A stretch of DNA of 64,000 nucleotides from JSC-12 sp033764965 (GTDB taxonomy: Bacteria; Cyanobacteriota; Cyanobacteriia; Leptolyngbyales; Leptolyngbyaceae). A program made the position numbers and the translations under genes. Below, piece by piece: positions 8,934-18,598 of the stretch (positions are counted from its first letter, which is position 1; the number at the start of each line of letters is the position of its first letter). Location of the stretch: the NCBI GenBank assembly GCA_033764965.1, contig JANRIN010000154.1:31504-95503 (forward strand), read 5' to 3'. Under the pieces are notes generated by a model. The model was not told where the DNA came from. It did no database searches and saw only the letters and a program-made list of their open reading frames with translations.

Positions 8934-10793
8934 ATGAGTGACACTGTTCTGCGCGTTGAAGATTTGGATGTGCAATTTAAGACGGATGGAGCCATCGTTA
9001 AGGCGGTGGATGGCATTGCCTTTGAAGTGAAGCGAGGACAAACCCTGGGGATTGTAGGCGAGTCTGGGTCAGGTAAATCTGTAACCTCTCTGGCGGTGAT
9101 GGGCTTAGTGCCAACGCCGGGGCGAGTGGCACAGGGCAAAATTTTGTTTCGCGGGCGAGATGATCAGGCAGAACCCATTGACTTAACGCAGTTAACGACC
9201 CGCCGCATGGAAGACTATCGCGGTGGCGAGATTTCCATGATCTTTCAGGAACCGATGACTTCCTTGAATCCGGTTTACACGATCGGGTTTCAGCTCGTGG
9301 AAGCCATCACCTTGCATAAACGCTTAACGAAGGAAGAAGCCGAAAAGGAGGCGATCGCTCGGTTACAGGAAGTGCGGTTGTTGCCCAACGACGAGCAGTT
9401 ACAGGCTCAGTTTCAGGGCGATCGGCGGGAAATCGAACGCTTTAAACAAGCCTTTTTGAATCGCTACCCCCACGAGTTATCCGGTGGGCAAATGCAACGG
9501 GTGATGATTGCGATGGCAATTTCCTGTGACCCGGCGCTGCTAATTGCGGATGAACCCACCACCGCGCTGGATGTCACCGTGCAAGCCACGATTCTGGATT
9601 TGCTGCGAGATTTGCGCGATCGGCGGGGGATGTCCATCATGTTCATCACCCACGACTTAGGCATCATCGCCGAAATTGCCGATACAGTTGCCGTTATGTA
9701 TCGCGGCAAAATCGTGGAAACAGGCTCCGTCTGGCAAATTTTCTCTAATCCCCAACATCCCTATACCAAAGGCTTGCTGACCTGTCGTCCGCAACCCGAT
9801 CGACGTTTGCGGCGGTTGCCCACTGTGGCAGACTTCATGCAAGTGAGGACTGATGAGCAAGGAAAAGTGGTGATCGAGGAGCGGGAAAAGGATGTCAATC
9901 GTGCTCTGGAACTGGCGCAGGAAGTCACTCCGGAAGAAATCGCACAACGACTGGCAAGCCTGGAAAAGAAAGAACCTCTGCTGGTGGTGAAAAATCTGCG
10001 GGTTGGCTTCCCGATTCGGAGCATTTTCGGGCGGACGAAACGCTACTTCATGGCAGTTAACGATGTCAGTTTTGACCTCTATCCGGGCGAAACGTTGGGA
10101 TTGGTGGGTGAGTCGGGCTGCGGCAAATCGACTCTAGCTCGCACCATCTTGCAGTTGATTCCGTCTTTGGAAGGGCAGGTGATCTTTGAGGGGCAGGATT
10201 TGACCAAATTATCTCGTCCGGCTCTACGCCGACTCCGGCAAGATATGCAAATTGTGTTCCAGAATCCCTTCAGTTCCCTGGACTCGCGCATGAGTGTGGG
10301 GGCGGCGGTGATGGAGCCGATGCGAATTCACAAAAAGCCAGACAGCGGAGAGAAACGCCGGGAACGGGCTGCCTATCTTTTGGAACGGGTAGGATTATCG
10401 GCGGATGCCATGAATCGCTATCCTCACGAATTTTCCGGCGGGCAACGGCAACGGATTTGCATTGCCCGTGCTTTAGCGTTGCAACCCAAATTTATTATTT
10501 GTGACGAATCTGTTTCAGCCCTCGATGTATCTGTGCAAGCACAAGTCTTGAACTTGTTAAAAGAACTGCAAGCGGAGTTTGATCTGACTTATATTTTCAT
10601 TTCCCATGATTTAAGTGTTGTGAAGTTCATGAGCGATCGCATTATTGTCATGAACCGGGGGCAAATTGAGGAAATCGGCTCCTCCGAAGCGATTTACCGC
10701 CATCCCAAACAGGAATACACCCAAAAACTCATTGCTGCCATTCCCATTGGTAGTCTCGATCGCATCCGGCATCGTCACCCAGAAGTTTCCTAA
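8934..10793 (+). CDS. fused double ATPase of a peptide/nickel-type ABC importer (DppD-DppF fusion)
   Basis: 619 residues holding two complete ABC ATPase domains in one chain. The first (~5-270) has Walker A GESGSGKS at residues 42-49, signature LSGGQMQR and Walker B LLIADEP. The second (~352-605) has Walker A GESGCGKS at ~391-398, signature FSGGQRQR and FIICDES. Each is followed by the HPYTKGLL-like or HPKQEYTQKLI tail typical of the OppD/DppD and OppF/DppF group, so the protein would power uptake of peptides or similar solutes. No permease or binding-protein gene of that family is adjacent, so the rest of the importer must be elsewhere. Both sites keep their key residues. Confidence 0.93.
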   Translation: MSDTVLRVEDLDVQFKTDGAIVKAVDGIAFEVKRGQTLGIVGESGSGKSVTSLAVMGLVPTPGRVAQGKILFRGRDDQAEPIDLTQLTTRRMEDYRGGEISMIFQEPMTSLNPVYTIGFQLVEAITLHKRLTKEEAEKEAIARLQEVRLLPNDEQLQAQFQGDRREIERFKQAFLNRYPHELSGGQMQRVMIAMAISCDPALLIADEPTTALDVTVQATILDLLRDLRDRRGMSIMFITHDLGIIAEIADTVAVMYRGKIVETGSVWQIFSNPQHPYTKGLLTCRPQPDRRLRRLPTVADFMQVRTDEQGKVVIEEREKDVNRALELAQEVTPEEIAQRLASLEKKEPLLVVKNLRVGFPIRSIFGRTKRYFMAVNDVSFDLYPGETLGLVGESGCGKSTLARTILQLIPSLEGQVIFEGQDLTKLSRPALRRLRQDMQIVFQNPFSSLDSRMSVGAAVMEPMRIHKKPDSGEKRRERAAYLLERVGLSADAMNRYPHEFSGGQRQRICIARALALQPKFIICDESVSALDVSVQAQVLNLLKELQAEFDLTYIFISHDLSVVKFMSDRIIVMNRGQIEEIGSSEAIYRHPKQEYTQKLIAAIPIGSLDRIRHRHPEVS

Positions 10794-10829
10794 GCACTAA
10801 GATCACATTGTTGCTTGAGGAATCATCCT

Positions 10830-12431
10830 ATGGCTGACAATGTAGTGCCCCTATCTGTTGCTCAGGAGTTGAATCCAGGATTTGCTTTGCCAACCTTTGG
10901 CGATCGAGGCAATGGTCTGGAACTAAACGACAATCCGCTCCAGTTTGGTGATTCAACCCGCTCCAGTTTTCAACCGCTCGCAACAAACCTGGAAACAGGC
11001 AATGAAATTATGCCCTCGAATGACTTGAGTGCTGAAATTTCAGGAACAGTTTGGAATGATTTGAATGGCGATGGCGTTCGCGGATTGGGTGAGTTCGGGC
11101 TGGCAAACCGCACCGTGTTCCTGGATCAAAACCAGAACAGCTTGCTAGACACCGATGAGCTATTTGTCACTACTGGCACCGATGGAACCTATCGCTTCAG
11201 CACTCTGGCGGGTGGAATCTATACCCTGGCTCAAGTGACTCCAGCGGCATGGCAACCGACCTTTCCCATCCCCCCGATCGGCACCTTCCAAACCGTCGAG
11301 CTTGATCCCGGTGAAATTGCGGCGAGTGTGGATTTTGGCAGTCGATCGCTGCTTTCCAGTCTGGCTCTCAACTTGAATCCTCAATTCAGTGGCTTCGATC
11401 GCCCGGTCTATCTCACCCATGCCGGAGACACGAGCGATCGTCTATTTGTCGTCGAACAACCCGGACAAATTCGGATTGTGCAAAATGGGACGGTTCTGCC
11501 CACACCCTTTTTGGATATTCGCGAGCGCGTGCTGACGGGAGGCGAGCAGGGACTTTTAAGTGTGGCGTTTCCTGCGGGTTATGCCGATAAACAGCACTTC
11601 TACGTTTACTACACGAATCGGGCTGGCAACATTGCGATCGCCCGCTACAGCCTCACGTCTGACCCCAACGTGGCAGACCCCACCAGTGAGCAAATTATTT
11701 TGACCATCGATCATCCTAACTTCACCAACCACAATGGCGGGCAACTTGCCTTTGGAGCCGATGGTTTTCTGTATATCGGCACGGGCGATGGGGGCGGCGG
11801 GGGCGACCCCAGCAACAATGCTCAAAACCCTAATTCTCTGTTGGGCAAGATTTTACGCATTGATGTAGAAACGCCTGGAACAACGACCTACACCATTCCC
11901 ACCACCAATCCCTTTGTTGCTGCCACCGATCCCAACAATGTGTACCGGGATGAAATTTGGGCGTTGGGATTGCGAAATCCCTGGAGACTGTCCTTCGATC
12001 GCCAAACGAATGATCTTTATATCGCCGATGTGGGACAAAATGCCGTGGAAGAGGTGAACATGCAACTTGCGAGCAGTCTGGGTGGTGAAAACTATGGCTG
12101 GCGATTTTTTGAAGGCTCCCAACCTTTCAACGCCGCTGGAAGTCCCCCTGGACTTACATTTCCAGTGGCTGAATATGCCCACTCTCAGGGGCGATCGATT
12201 ACAGGCGGTTACGTATATCGCGGGCTGGAGTACTCTGCCCTGCAAGGAGTCTATCTTTATGGAGACTTTATCAGCGGCAATATCTGGGCACTGAGACGCA
12301 GCGGCACAGGCTGGGAAAATCAATTGCTGCAAGATACATCCTTGAGCATTTCGTCCTTTGGGGAAGATGCTCAAGGCAATCTTTATCTGGCGAATTACTC
12401 CAACGGCACAATTTACAAGGTTGGGCTTTAA
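10830..12431 (+). CDS. PQQ-type soluble sugar dehydrogenase with N-terminal SdrD/CnaB-like domain
   Basis: 533 residues. Residues ~48-120 (SGTVWNDLNGDGVRG, then LDQNQNSLLDTDE) form a Ca-binding B-type repeat of the SdrD kind. Residues ~135-530 form a six-bladed glucose/sorbosone dehydrogenase propeller: FVVEQPGQIRIV, the catalytic region HNGGQLAFGADGFLYIGTGD, and LGLRNPWRLSFD. These enzymes oxidise aldose sugars with PQQ outside the cytoplasm; no signal peptide is visible, so export may use another route. I chose the ATG at 10830, preceded by TTGAGGAATC; an in-frame TTG at 10815 is a poorer start. The next gene encodes a large secreted-type subtilase, suggesting a shared extracellular setting. 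Confidence 0.86.
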   Translation: MADNVVPLSVAQELNPGFALPTFGDRGNGLELNDNPLQFGDSTRSSFQPLATNLETGNEIMPSNDLSAEISGTVWNDLNGDGVRGLGEFGLANRTVFLDQNQNSLLDTDELFVTTGTDGTYRFSTLAGGIYTLAQVTPAAWQPTFPIPPIGTFQTVELDPGEIAASVDFGSRSLLSSLALNLNPQFSGFDRPVYLTHAGDTSDRLFVVEQPGQIRIVQNGTVLPTPFLDIRERVLTGGEQGLLSVAFPAGYADKQHFYVYYTNRAGNIAIARYSLTSDPNVADPTSEQIILTIDHPNFTNHNGGQLAFGADGFLYIGTGDGGGGGDPSNNAQNPNSLLGKILRIDVETPGTTTYTIPTTNPFVAATDPNNVYRDEIWALGLRNPWRLSFDRQTNDLYIADVGQNAVEEVNMQLASSLGGENYGWRFFEGSQPFNAAGSPPGLTFPVAEYAHSQGRSITGGYVYRGLEYSALQGVYLYGDFISGNIWALRRSGTGWENQLLQDTSLSISSFGEDAQGNLYLANYSNGTIYKVGL

Positions 12432-12541
12432 ATAAAACAACAATACTTCACAAAATCTTAACTCTACTAATCCGTGAAACCCGCAGTTGAGGCTTAGAAG
12501 TGGGAAACCTAAGTCTATACCGTTGATTGAAGGATAATCTT

Positions 12542-15500
12542 ATGCCGGGTGATGCTGCCGGGAACACGCTCGCTGCCGCTAGATCGATCGATGCCAGCTT
12601 GGGGTTCCAGAGTTTTGGCGATCGGGTGGAGTCGCTTGATCCAAATGACTATTACCGATTTAGTCTCAACCGTTCAGCCAGCCTCAGCTTAAGTTTGCAA
12701 AATTTGAGTGCTGATGCCAATTTGCAACTGTTGAACAGTCAGGGTGTGGTGGTGCAATCTTCCACCAACACGGGAGCCAGCGCCGAAGCCCTGAACACTG
12801 CGCTCAATCCCGGCACTTATTACATCCGTGTCTTGCCAGCCCGACTTGATGCCGCAACAGATTACACTCTCAATTTCAATGCCCAAAGCAACCCCAATAT
12901 TGACATCGTGTGGCGGGATTATGCCAGCGGTGCCAATGCCGTGTGGCTCATGGGTGGAAGCAGCAACACAATTTCTACAGGATCAGTCTCCATTCGATCC
13001 GTTGAACCAAATTGGCAAATGGAAGCGATCGCAGACTTCAACCAGGACGGCTCCAATGATATTCTCTGGCGCGAGTATGGCAACGGGATCACGAGTATCT
13101 GGTTTATGGGAGGGGTGAGCGGTACGACGATCGCTTCAACGACCCTACTCTCCATCACTCCCACCCATTGGCAAATTGAAGGCGTTGCGGACTTCAACCA
13201 GGATGGCATTACCGACATTATCTGGCGCGATTATGCCAGTGGGATGAACGGAGTTTGGTTGATGGGGGGAGCCAACAACACTACGGTCGCGTCTGTTGGA
13301 GTGCTAGATACGATCGGCACCACTTGGAGAATTGAAGGGGTAGCAGATTTTAACCGAGATGGGCGACCCGATTTGCTCTGGCGCGATGCGGTAAGCGGCT
13401 TGAACAGCATTTGGTTTATGGGGGGAGCCAACAGTACCCAGATCGCATCCTTCACCTTGATCGATTCCAGAAGCACCCATTGGGCGATCGAGGGCGTGGT
13501 GGACTTTAACCAGGACGGTGCCCCCGATATCCTCTGGCGCGATTATGCCACGGGCAACAACGAAGTTTGGTTGATGGGCGGAGAGAACAACGCCACGCTG
13601 ATTACGACCGCCCCAATCAACTCAGTTCCTCCAAGCTGGCAAGCCATCCCAGTCAACCGGAGCGGGCAACCTCCTAGCGCGGATCTGGCTGGCAACACCC
13701 CCGCAAGTGCCTTTGACATTGGTGCTCTGGGAATCGCGGCTTACCGTGACTCGGTTGGTTTGTCTGATCCCAACGATTACTACCGCTTTACAGTGATCGA
13801 TCGCAGCAACTTTAACCTGTCGTTGAGAGGTTTGACAGCAGACGCAGATGTGCAGTTGTTGAATGCTGATGGAACTTTGATTCAGTCCAGTGCCAATCCG
13901 GGCATTCTGGCAGAATCCATCAACCGCACCCTGGATGCAGGCACGTACCTGATTCGGATCTTCCCGTACAATCAACCCACTCCCTACACGCTGAATCTCT
14001 CGGCAACCCCGATCGCCACCCCAACACCAACAGTCAATCTCACTACTACCGATGCCAACGCGGCGGAAGTGCTTTCTACTCAGGTACAAAACTCCGGTCA
14101 GTTTACCCTCAGCCGCACTGGAAACACTAGCACGGCTCTGACTCTGAATTACACTCTCAGCGGCACCGCGACCAATGGCATAGACTTCAGCCAAATCAAT
14201 AGTATTGTGATACCGATTGGACGCTCCAGCATCACCATTCCCATCACAGTCATTGACGATAGCTTGATTGAAGGCAACGAAACAGTGACTCTGACGCTTA
14301 ACCCTGGTTCCGGGTATACGCTGGGAACCAGCACCACTGCAACTGTGACGATCGCCGATAACGATCAGATAAGTTTTGCCAACTTTACAGTAGTGGATGC
14401 TTCTGGAGACGGCACCGCAAATACTGTCTTTCAAGGAGGGGCTTTACACCTGAGTTACGCCGTACCGACGGGAACCAGCGTTTCTCAAGTGCGGTTGGAG
14501 GCATTGCGGAATAACTCTGTCGTTTCCACTCTGGGAACCTGGACGACCAGTAACTTGACGAGGACGATCGTCAATCTAGATGGCATTACCACGCTCACAG
14601 GAGGCGACTATCAGCTACGCGCCGTTGCCAGAACCACCACAAACCAGGAAATCTTTTCGGCGTTCCAACCTTTCAAAGTATTGTCCTGGAGTCAACCCAG
14701 TGGCACCATCTTTGGCAGCTACACGGCAGATACGCTCACGGCTTCTAGTGCCACCAATCAGGGGCAAATTTTTGTGGGACGAGGTGGTACTGATACTTTA
14801 GATCTAACGGGGGTTACTCGCGCAAACGTTACCAGCATTAACGGCTTGCTTCCAAGTAACTACAATGCCCTCAGTTCAACAGCGCAACAGGCAATTTTCC
14901 GTGGCACAGCGTTTGACTACTTGACTCTGGCAGATGGACGAGAGATCTATTTCCAGGGCATTGAATCGCTCAAGTTCTCTGATGGCTCCCTATCTTTGCC
15001 AGTGAAGCCCAATGACCCGAACTTTGGAAAACAGTGGAACTTGCATATTACTGATGTGAGCAGTGCATGGCGCTTCACTCAAGGTGCAAACAATGTATTA
15101 CTGGTTTCGTGGGATGGGGGAATTGGGGGAAGCGTCGGTGCAATTACCGACATTACCCAATCTCGTTTGATTCGGGACAGTCGCAGTGACTCAAACGAAC
15201 CAGAATTTGATGCTTTTGGTAATCCAGATGGGGGGCATGGTCACACGGCGATCAGCGTCATGGCAGCGATCGCCAACAACACCAGCGGTATCACTGGGAT
15301 CAATTGGAACAGTCCTGTGCTGGTGCATGACAATTACGGTGATTTTGAGAATCCTGACGGCACATTCATCACTCTGGTGGATTCAATTCGAGAAGCTGCT
15401 GCCCTGGCTCGCCAGAATGGTTGGAAGATCGTGGTGCAGGGAGGTGTGCAGGGATATTACTGGTTGGATGGGGTACGATCGCAACTCGAACAACTGATTC

Positions 15501-16084
15501 AGCAAAACTCCGACATCGCCCTATTTGCTGTCGCTGCTGGCAACGGGTCTTTGGATATCGATGATGAATTTGATGGGGACAGTTATACCTACGGCGGGGG
15601 AGTCGCCAGCCTCCAAACCGACTTTAGCAACGTGATGGCAGTTGGTGCTTTGCGCCCTGGTACTCCGTCGAACCGGTGGTATCAAACTGGGGCAGGCATT
15701 ACAACGGTAGATAATTTGACCAATGCCACCAGTGTCAGTCTGGCATCCTACTCCAACCGAGGAGCAAGCTTAACGCTGGTTGCCCCCACGGATGCTCCTG
15801 CAATGACCCGGTTTGACACTTTGGAGTACTTTAGTGGCACATCGGCTGCCAATCCTAACCTGGCAGCGATCGCCTCTTTAGTTTGGAGCGTCAACACACG
15901 CCTGAACGCGACTCAGGTTCGGCAACTGTTGATTGACACCGCAATGGATCTGGGTGTTTCTGGCAAAGACACCACATTTGGTCATGGTTTGGTCAACGCT
16001 GATGCTGCCGTTCGCCGCGCCACTGCCCTTAGTCGCAATCAAACGCTAGCAAGTTTGTATAGTGGACGATCAGAATTTGCCTAA
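12542..16084 (+). CDS. multidomain subtilisin-like (S8) protease with PPC, FG-GAP and Calx-beta domains
   Basis: 1180 residues. Order of domains: PPC domain (~1-115), five FG-GAP/VCBS-like repeats of ~45 residues with the pattern ADFNQDGxxDIxWR (~120-375), a second PPC domain (~380-490), a Calx-beta domain (~495-600, AATVTIADND), an unassigned part with a short RTX-like GRGGTDTLDLTG, and a C-terminal S8 peptidase domain (~826-1165). The catalytic triad is visible as Asp858 (SWDGG), His899 (GHGHT) and Ser1101 (GTSAANP), with AAGNG for the oxyanion hole. No signal peptide is seen. The ATG at 12542 has AAGGA upstream; a TTG at 12527 is rejected. Its stop overlaps the convergent ccaA stop by 3 bases. 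Confidence 0.9.
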   Translation: MPGDAAGNTLAAARSIDASLGFQSFGDRVESLDPNDYYRFSLNRSASLSLSLQNLSADANLQLLNSQGVVVQSSTNTGASAEALNTALNPGTYYIRVLPARLDAATDYTLNFNAQSNPNIDIVWRDYASGANAVWLMGGSSNTISTGSVSIRSVEPNWQMEAIADFNQDGSNDILWREYGNGITSIWFMGGVSGTTIASTTLLSITPTHWQIEGVADFNQDGITDIIWRDYASGMNGVWLMGGANNTTVASVGVLDTIGTTWRIEGVADFNRDGRPDLLWRDAVSGLNSIWFMGGANSTQIASFTLIDSRSTHWAIEGVVDFNQDGAPDILWRDYATGNNEVWLMGGENNATLITTAPINSVPPSWQAIPVNRSGQPPSADLAGNTPASAFDIGALGIAAYRDSVGLSDPNDYYRFTVIDRSNFNLSLRGLTADADVQLLNADGTLIQSSANPGILAESINRTLDAGTYLIRIFPYNQPTPYTLNLSATPIATPTPTVNLTTTDANAAEVLSTQVQNSGQFTLSRTGNTSTALTLNYTLSGTATNGIDFSQINSIVIPIGRSSITIPITVIDDSLIEGNETVTLTLNPGSGYTLGTSTTATVTIADNDQISFANFTVVDASGDGTANTVFQGGALHLSYAVPTGTSVSQVRLEALRNNSVVSTLGTWTTSNLTRTIVNLDGITTLTGGDYQLRAVARTTTNQEIFSAFQPFKVLSWSQPSGTIFGSYTADTLTASSATNQGQIFVGRGGTDTLDLTGVTRANVTSINGLLPSNYNALSSTAQQAIFRGTAFDYLTLADGREIYFQGIESLKFSDGSLSLPVKPNDPNFGKQWNLHITDVSSAWRFTQGANNVLLVSWDGGIGGSVGAITDITQSRLIRDSRSDSNEPEFDAFGNPDGGHGHTAISVMAAIANNTSGITGINWNSPVLVHDNYGDFENPDGTFITLVDSIREAAALARQNGWKIVVQGGVQGYYWLDGVRSQLEQLIQQNSDIALFAVAAGNGSLDIDDEFDGDSYTYGGGVASLQTDFSNVMAVGALRPGTPSNRWYQTGAGITTVDNLTNATSVSLASYSNRGASLTLVAPTDAPAMTRFDTLEYFSGTSAANPNLAAIASLVWSVNTRLNATQVRQLLIDTAMDLGVSGKDTTFGHGLVNADAAVRRATALSRNQTLASLYSGRSEFA

Positions 16085-16944
16085 TGGCCGTTGGATGACC
16101 CCCGGTAAATGCGATCGGCTTGTTCGGGGGAAAGCCAGGAAATGTTGCCGGGGGCAGATTTGTAGGCGACTTGCCCGTTTGAGCTTGCAGCTTTGCCAGG
16201 TGCGATCGGAGTCATGGCAGGCACCTGTTTAGGCACCAGAACCGGTTCAAAGGAGGGCAAATCACAGGCAACGGGCGGCGCACTGGTTGCCACAAATTGT
16301 CCGGGCTGACCAAAGGTGTCTAGCTGCGTTTGGGGAGGAATGTATTGGTGCGTTTCGGGGTCAAATGCCAGCACTTCTCCCGTTTCAATCAGGTAAACCC
16401 AACCGTAGATGTGTAATCTGCCCTGATATAAGCGAGAGTGAACCACTGGGTAGGTTTGCAGGTTCTCGATTTGAGTCAGGACATTTTCAGCGATCGCAAT
16501 CTCCAGCAATTCATCTTTGGAGTAGCCCTGATAATTTTCCTGCACCAGACGACGAGTCGCATCGGCATGACGCAACCATTCGTAAACCAGGGGCATTTCT
16601 TCTTCCAGCTTGCCAATTTGTAACAAGCCCTTCATCGCGCCACAGTGGGAATGTCCGCAAACAATAATCTGCTCAATGCCTAGAGCATGAATGGCATACT
16701 CAACCGCTGCCCCTTCTCCCCCGTTTGCGGCACCGAAGGGCGGAATAATGTTGCCTGCATTGCGGATCACAAAAATTTCGCCCGGTTCGGTTTGAGTGAT
16801 CAAACTAGGAACAATCCGCGAATCAGAACAGGTAATGAACAGCACTCTGGGTTTTTGCCCGTGTGCTAAATGCTCGAAAAAGTCACGGTTTTTAGAAACA
16901 TAGGTTTCCTTAAATTCGTGCAGACCCCGGATCAGTTCTTTCAT
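16081..16944 (-). CDS. ccaA: beta-class carbonic anhydrase, carboxysomal CcaA type
   Basis: 287 residues. Interconverts bicarbonate and CO2. The beta-class zinc site is complete: Cys39, Asp41 and Arg43 in CSDSR, and His98 and Cys101 in GHSHCG. The C-terminal ~70 residues go beyond the catalytic domain, are rich in Pro and Ala, and end in SWLSPEQADRIYRG followed by SSNGH. An extension with such a terminal motif is a mark of CcaA/IcfA, where it helps bind the carboxysome protein CcmM. The enzyme should therefore sit in the carboxysome and feed CO2 to rubisco. The rubisco regulator rbcR lies 10 kb away in the same window, with no direct linkage. Confidence 0.93.
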   Translation of the reverse strand: MKELIRGLHEFKETYVSKNRDFFEHLAHGQKPRVLFITCSDSRIVPSLITQTEPGEIFVIRNAGNIIPPFGAANGGEGAAVEYAIHALGIEQIIVCGHSHCGAMKGLLQIGKLEEEMPLVYEWLRHADATRRLVQENYQGYSKDELLEIAIAENVLTQIENLQTYPVVHSRLYQGRLHIYGWVYLIETGEVLAFDPETHQYIPPQTQLDTFGQPGQFVATSAPPVACDLPSFEPVLVPKQVPAMTPIAPGKAASSNGQVAYKSAPGNISWLSPEQADRIYRGSSNGH

Positions 16945-17212
16945 GGTGAGGGAGGGTTAAGAGGCTGTATTGATTGTCTGCTTAAAGCAGAGAGGTTTTA
17001 CAACTTAGTGATGAACCTTGAGAGTTCTTAAATTTTTTCAATCATGCGGCATTGCCTATTCAAATCATAGAGTTGAAGCGGGTTGAGGATGGATAAAGTT
17101 CTATCAAAGCTGGTTATGCGATCGATTCTGCTGAGTAATCACTTGCGGATGGAGGAATGATAGAACCTTGCTGCCTGAGGCGCGATCGGGGTGGTTGCAT
17201 CCTGGGTTCAGG

Positions 17213-18565
17213 CTAAATTCCGGGAATCCAGTTCGTCCCCGCCAGGGGAAGTTTTGCCATTGCTGCCGCCTCGATCGTGAGTGCCACTAAGTCTTCCCGC
17301 TCCAGGTGATGGACGTTCTGTTTGCCACAGGCACGGGCGATCGTCGTCAGTTCCATGTTCAAGGTTTGCAGATAGTTCTTAACTCGTCGCGCCCCCACCT
17401 CCGGATCTAGTCGTCGTTCCAACAGTTCATCCTGAGTTGTCACACCCACGGGACATTTTCCGGTGTGGCAGTGGTGACAGAAACCAGGAGCCGTGCCGAT
17501 CGCGGCATAATCCTCCACAGCAGAATGGTGTTCGCCCTGGTGCACATAGGTTTCGCTGTTGCAGCCCAGCGCCATCAAAATTGCTTGTCCGATGGAAACG
17601 GCATCGGCTCCCAGGGCGATCGCTTTTGCTACATCGGCTCCCGTGCGAATGCCACCCGAAACAATCAGTTGCACCTGCCCTTTCATGTTCATGTCTTCCA
17701 GAGCATCCACGGCTTGCCGCACTGCTGCCAGGGTGGGAATGCCCACGTGCTCGATGAAAACCGATTGGGTTGCCGCCGTGCCACCCTGCATTCCATCCAC
17801 CACAATCACATCCGCACCCGCATGAACCGCCAGTTTGACATCGTTGAACACGCGAGAGGCACCCACTTTGACATAAATCGGTTTTTCCCAATCGGTGAGT
17901 TCGCGTAATTGCTGAATTTTGATGGTGAGATCATCGGGTCCGGTCCAGTCGGGATGACGGCAGGCAGAGCGCTGGTCAATCGCTTCGGGCAGCGTCCGCA
18001 TTTGTGCTACACGGGGATTGATCTTTTGTCCCAGTAACATCCCACCCCCACCGGGTTTTGCCCCTTGACCGACCACAATTTCGATCGCGTCTGCCTTTCG
18101 CACATCATCGGGATTGAACCCATAGCGGGAAGGCAAACATTGATAGATCAAGGTTTGGGAAGATAAGCGCTCCTCGGAGGTCATGCCGCCATCGCCAGTG
18201 GTGGTGGAAGTGCCGACGGCGGTGGCGGCTCGACCCAAGGCTTCTTTCACATTGGCGGAAAGGGAGCCGAAACTCATGCCGGCGATCGTGATGGGAATTT
18301 CTAATGTGATCGGTTTTTTGGCGTAACGAGTCCCCAATACAGTTTTGGTGCTGCATTTCTCCCGGTAGCCTTCCAGCGGATAGCGCGACATGGAAGCACC
18401 CAAAAACACCAAATCATCAAAGTGGGGCAATTTCCGCTTTGCACCCAATCCCCGAATCTCGTACAACCCGTGTGCTGCTGCATTTTGGATGTAGTTAAGA
18501 ATAGTGCGATCGTACCCAGCTGACGCTTCTAAAGTGATAGATGGGTTATTCTGAGGATGGTTCAT
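17213..18565 (-). CDS. mgsC: N-methylglutamate synthase subunit C (FMN glutamate-synthase domain protein)
   Basis: 450 residues, corresponding to the central FMN/iron-sulfur domain of glutamate synthase as a separate protein (GlxD/MgsC type). Visible are PITIAGMSFGSLSANVKEAL, GDGGMTSEER, the glycine-rich GQGAKPGGGGMLLG, KVGASRVFNDV, VDGMQGGTAA, and the cluster cysteines 363, 366 and 371 (CHHCHTGKCPVG). It is too short for a full GOGAT (~1500 residues). With the amidotransferase (27872-28768) and the GXGXG protein (27189-27884) it would complete N-methylglutamate synthase, moving methylamine from gamma-glutamylmethylamide to 2-oxoglutarate. It lies 8.6 kb from those partners, on the same strand. 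GlxD of unknown function is the alternative label. Confidence 0.82.
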   Translation of the reverse strand: MNHPQNNPSITLEASAGYDRTILNYIQNAAAHGLYEIRGLGAKRKLPHFDDLVFLGASMSRYPLEGYREKCSTKTVLGTRYAKKPITLEIPITIAGMSFGSLSANVKEALGRAATAVGTSTTTGDGGMTSEERLSSQTLIYQCLPSRYGFNPDDVRKADAIEIVVGQGAKPGGGGMLLGQKINPRVAQMRTLPEAIDQRSACRHPDWTGPDDLTIKIQQLRELTDWEKPIYVKVGASRVFNDVKLAVHAGADVIVVDGMQGGTAATQSVFIEHVGIPTLAAVRQAVDALEDMNMKGQVQLIVSGGIRTGADVAKAIALGADAVSIGQAILMALGCNSETYVHQGEHHSAVEDYAAIGTAPGFCHHCHTGKCPVGVTTQDELLERRLDPEVGARRVKNYLQTLNMELTTIARACGKQNVHHLEREDLVALTIEAAAMAKLPLAGTNWIPGI

Positions 18566-18598
18566 GGTGATGCGACATTAAGGGATTAAGAGTTTTTT

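Noticed and set aside
13622..14434. 270-residue reverse open frame inside the subtilase gene
   Set aside because: It is the shadow of a long repetitive gene; the plus-strand frame has clear PPC and Calx-beta domains.
17213..18565. Ordinary glutamate synthase (ferredoxin GOGAT)
   Set aside because: The protein is 450 residues and lacks the amidotransferase and GXGXG domains, which occur as separate genes next to gmaS.
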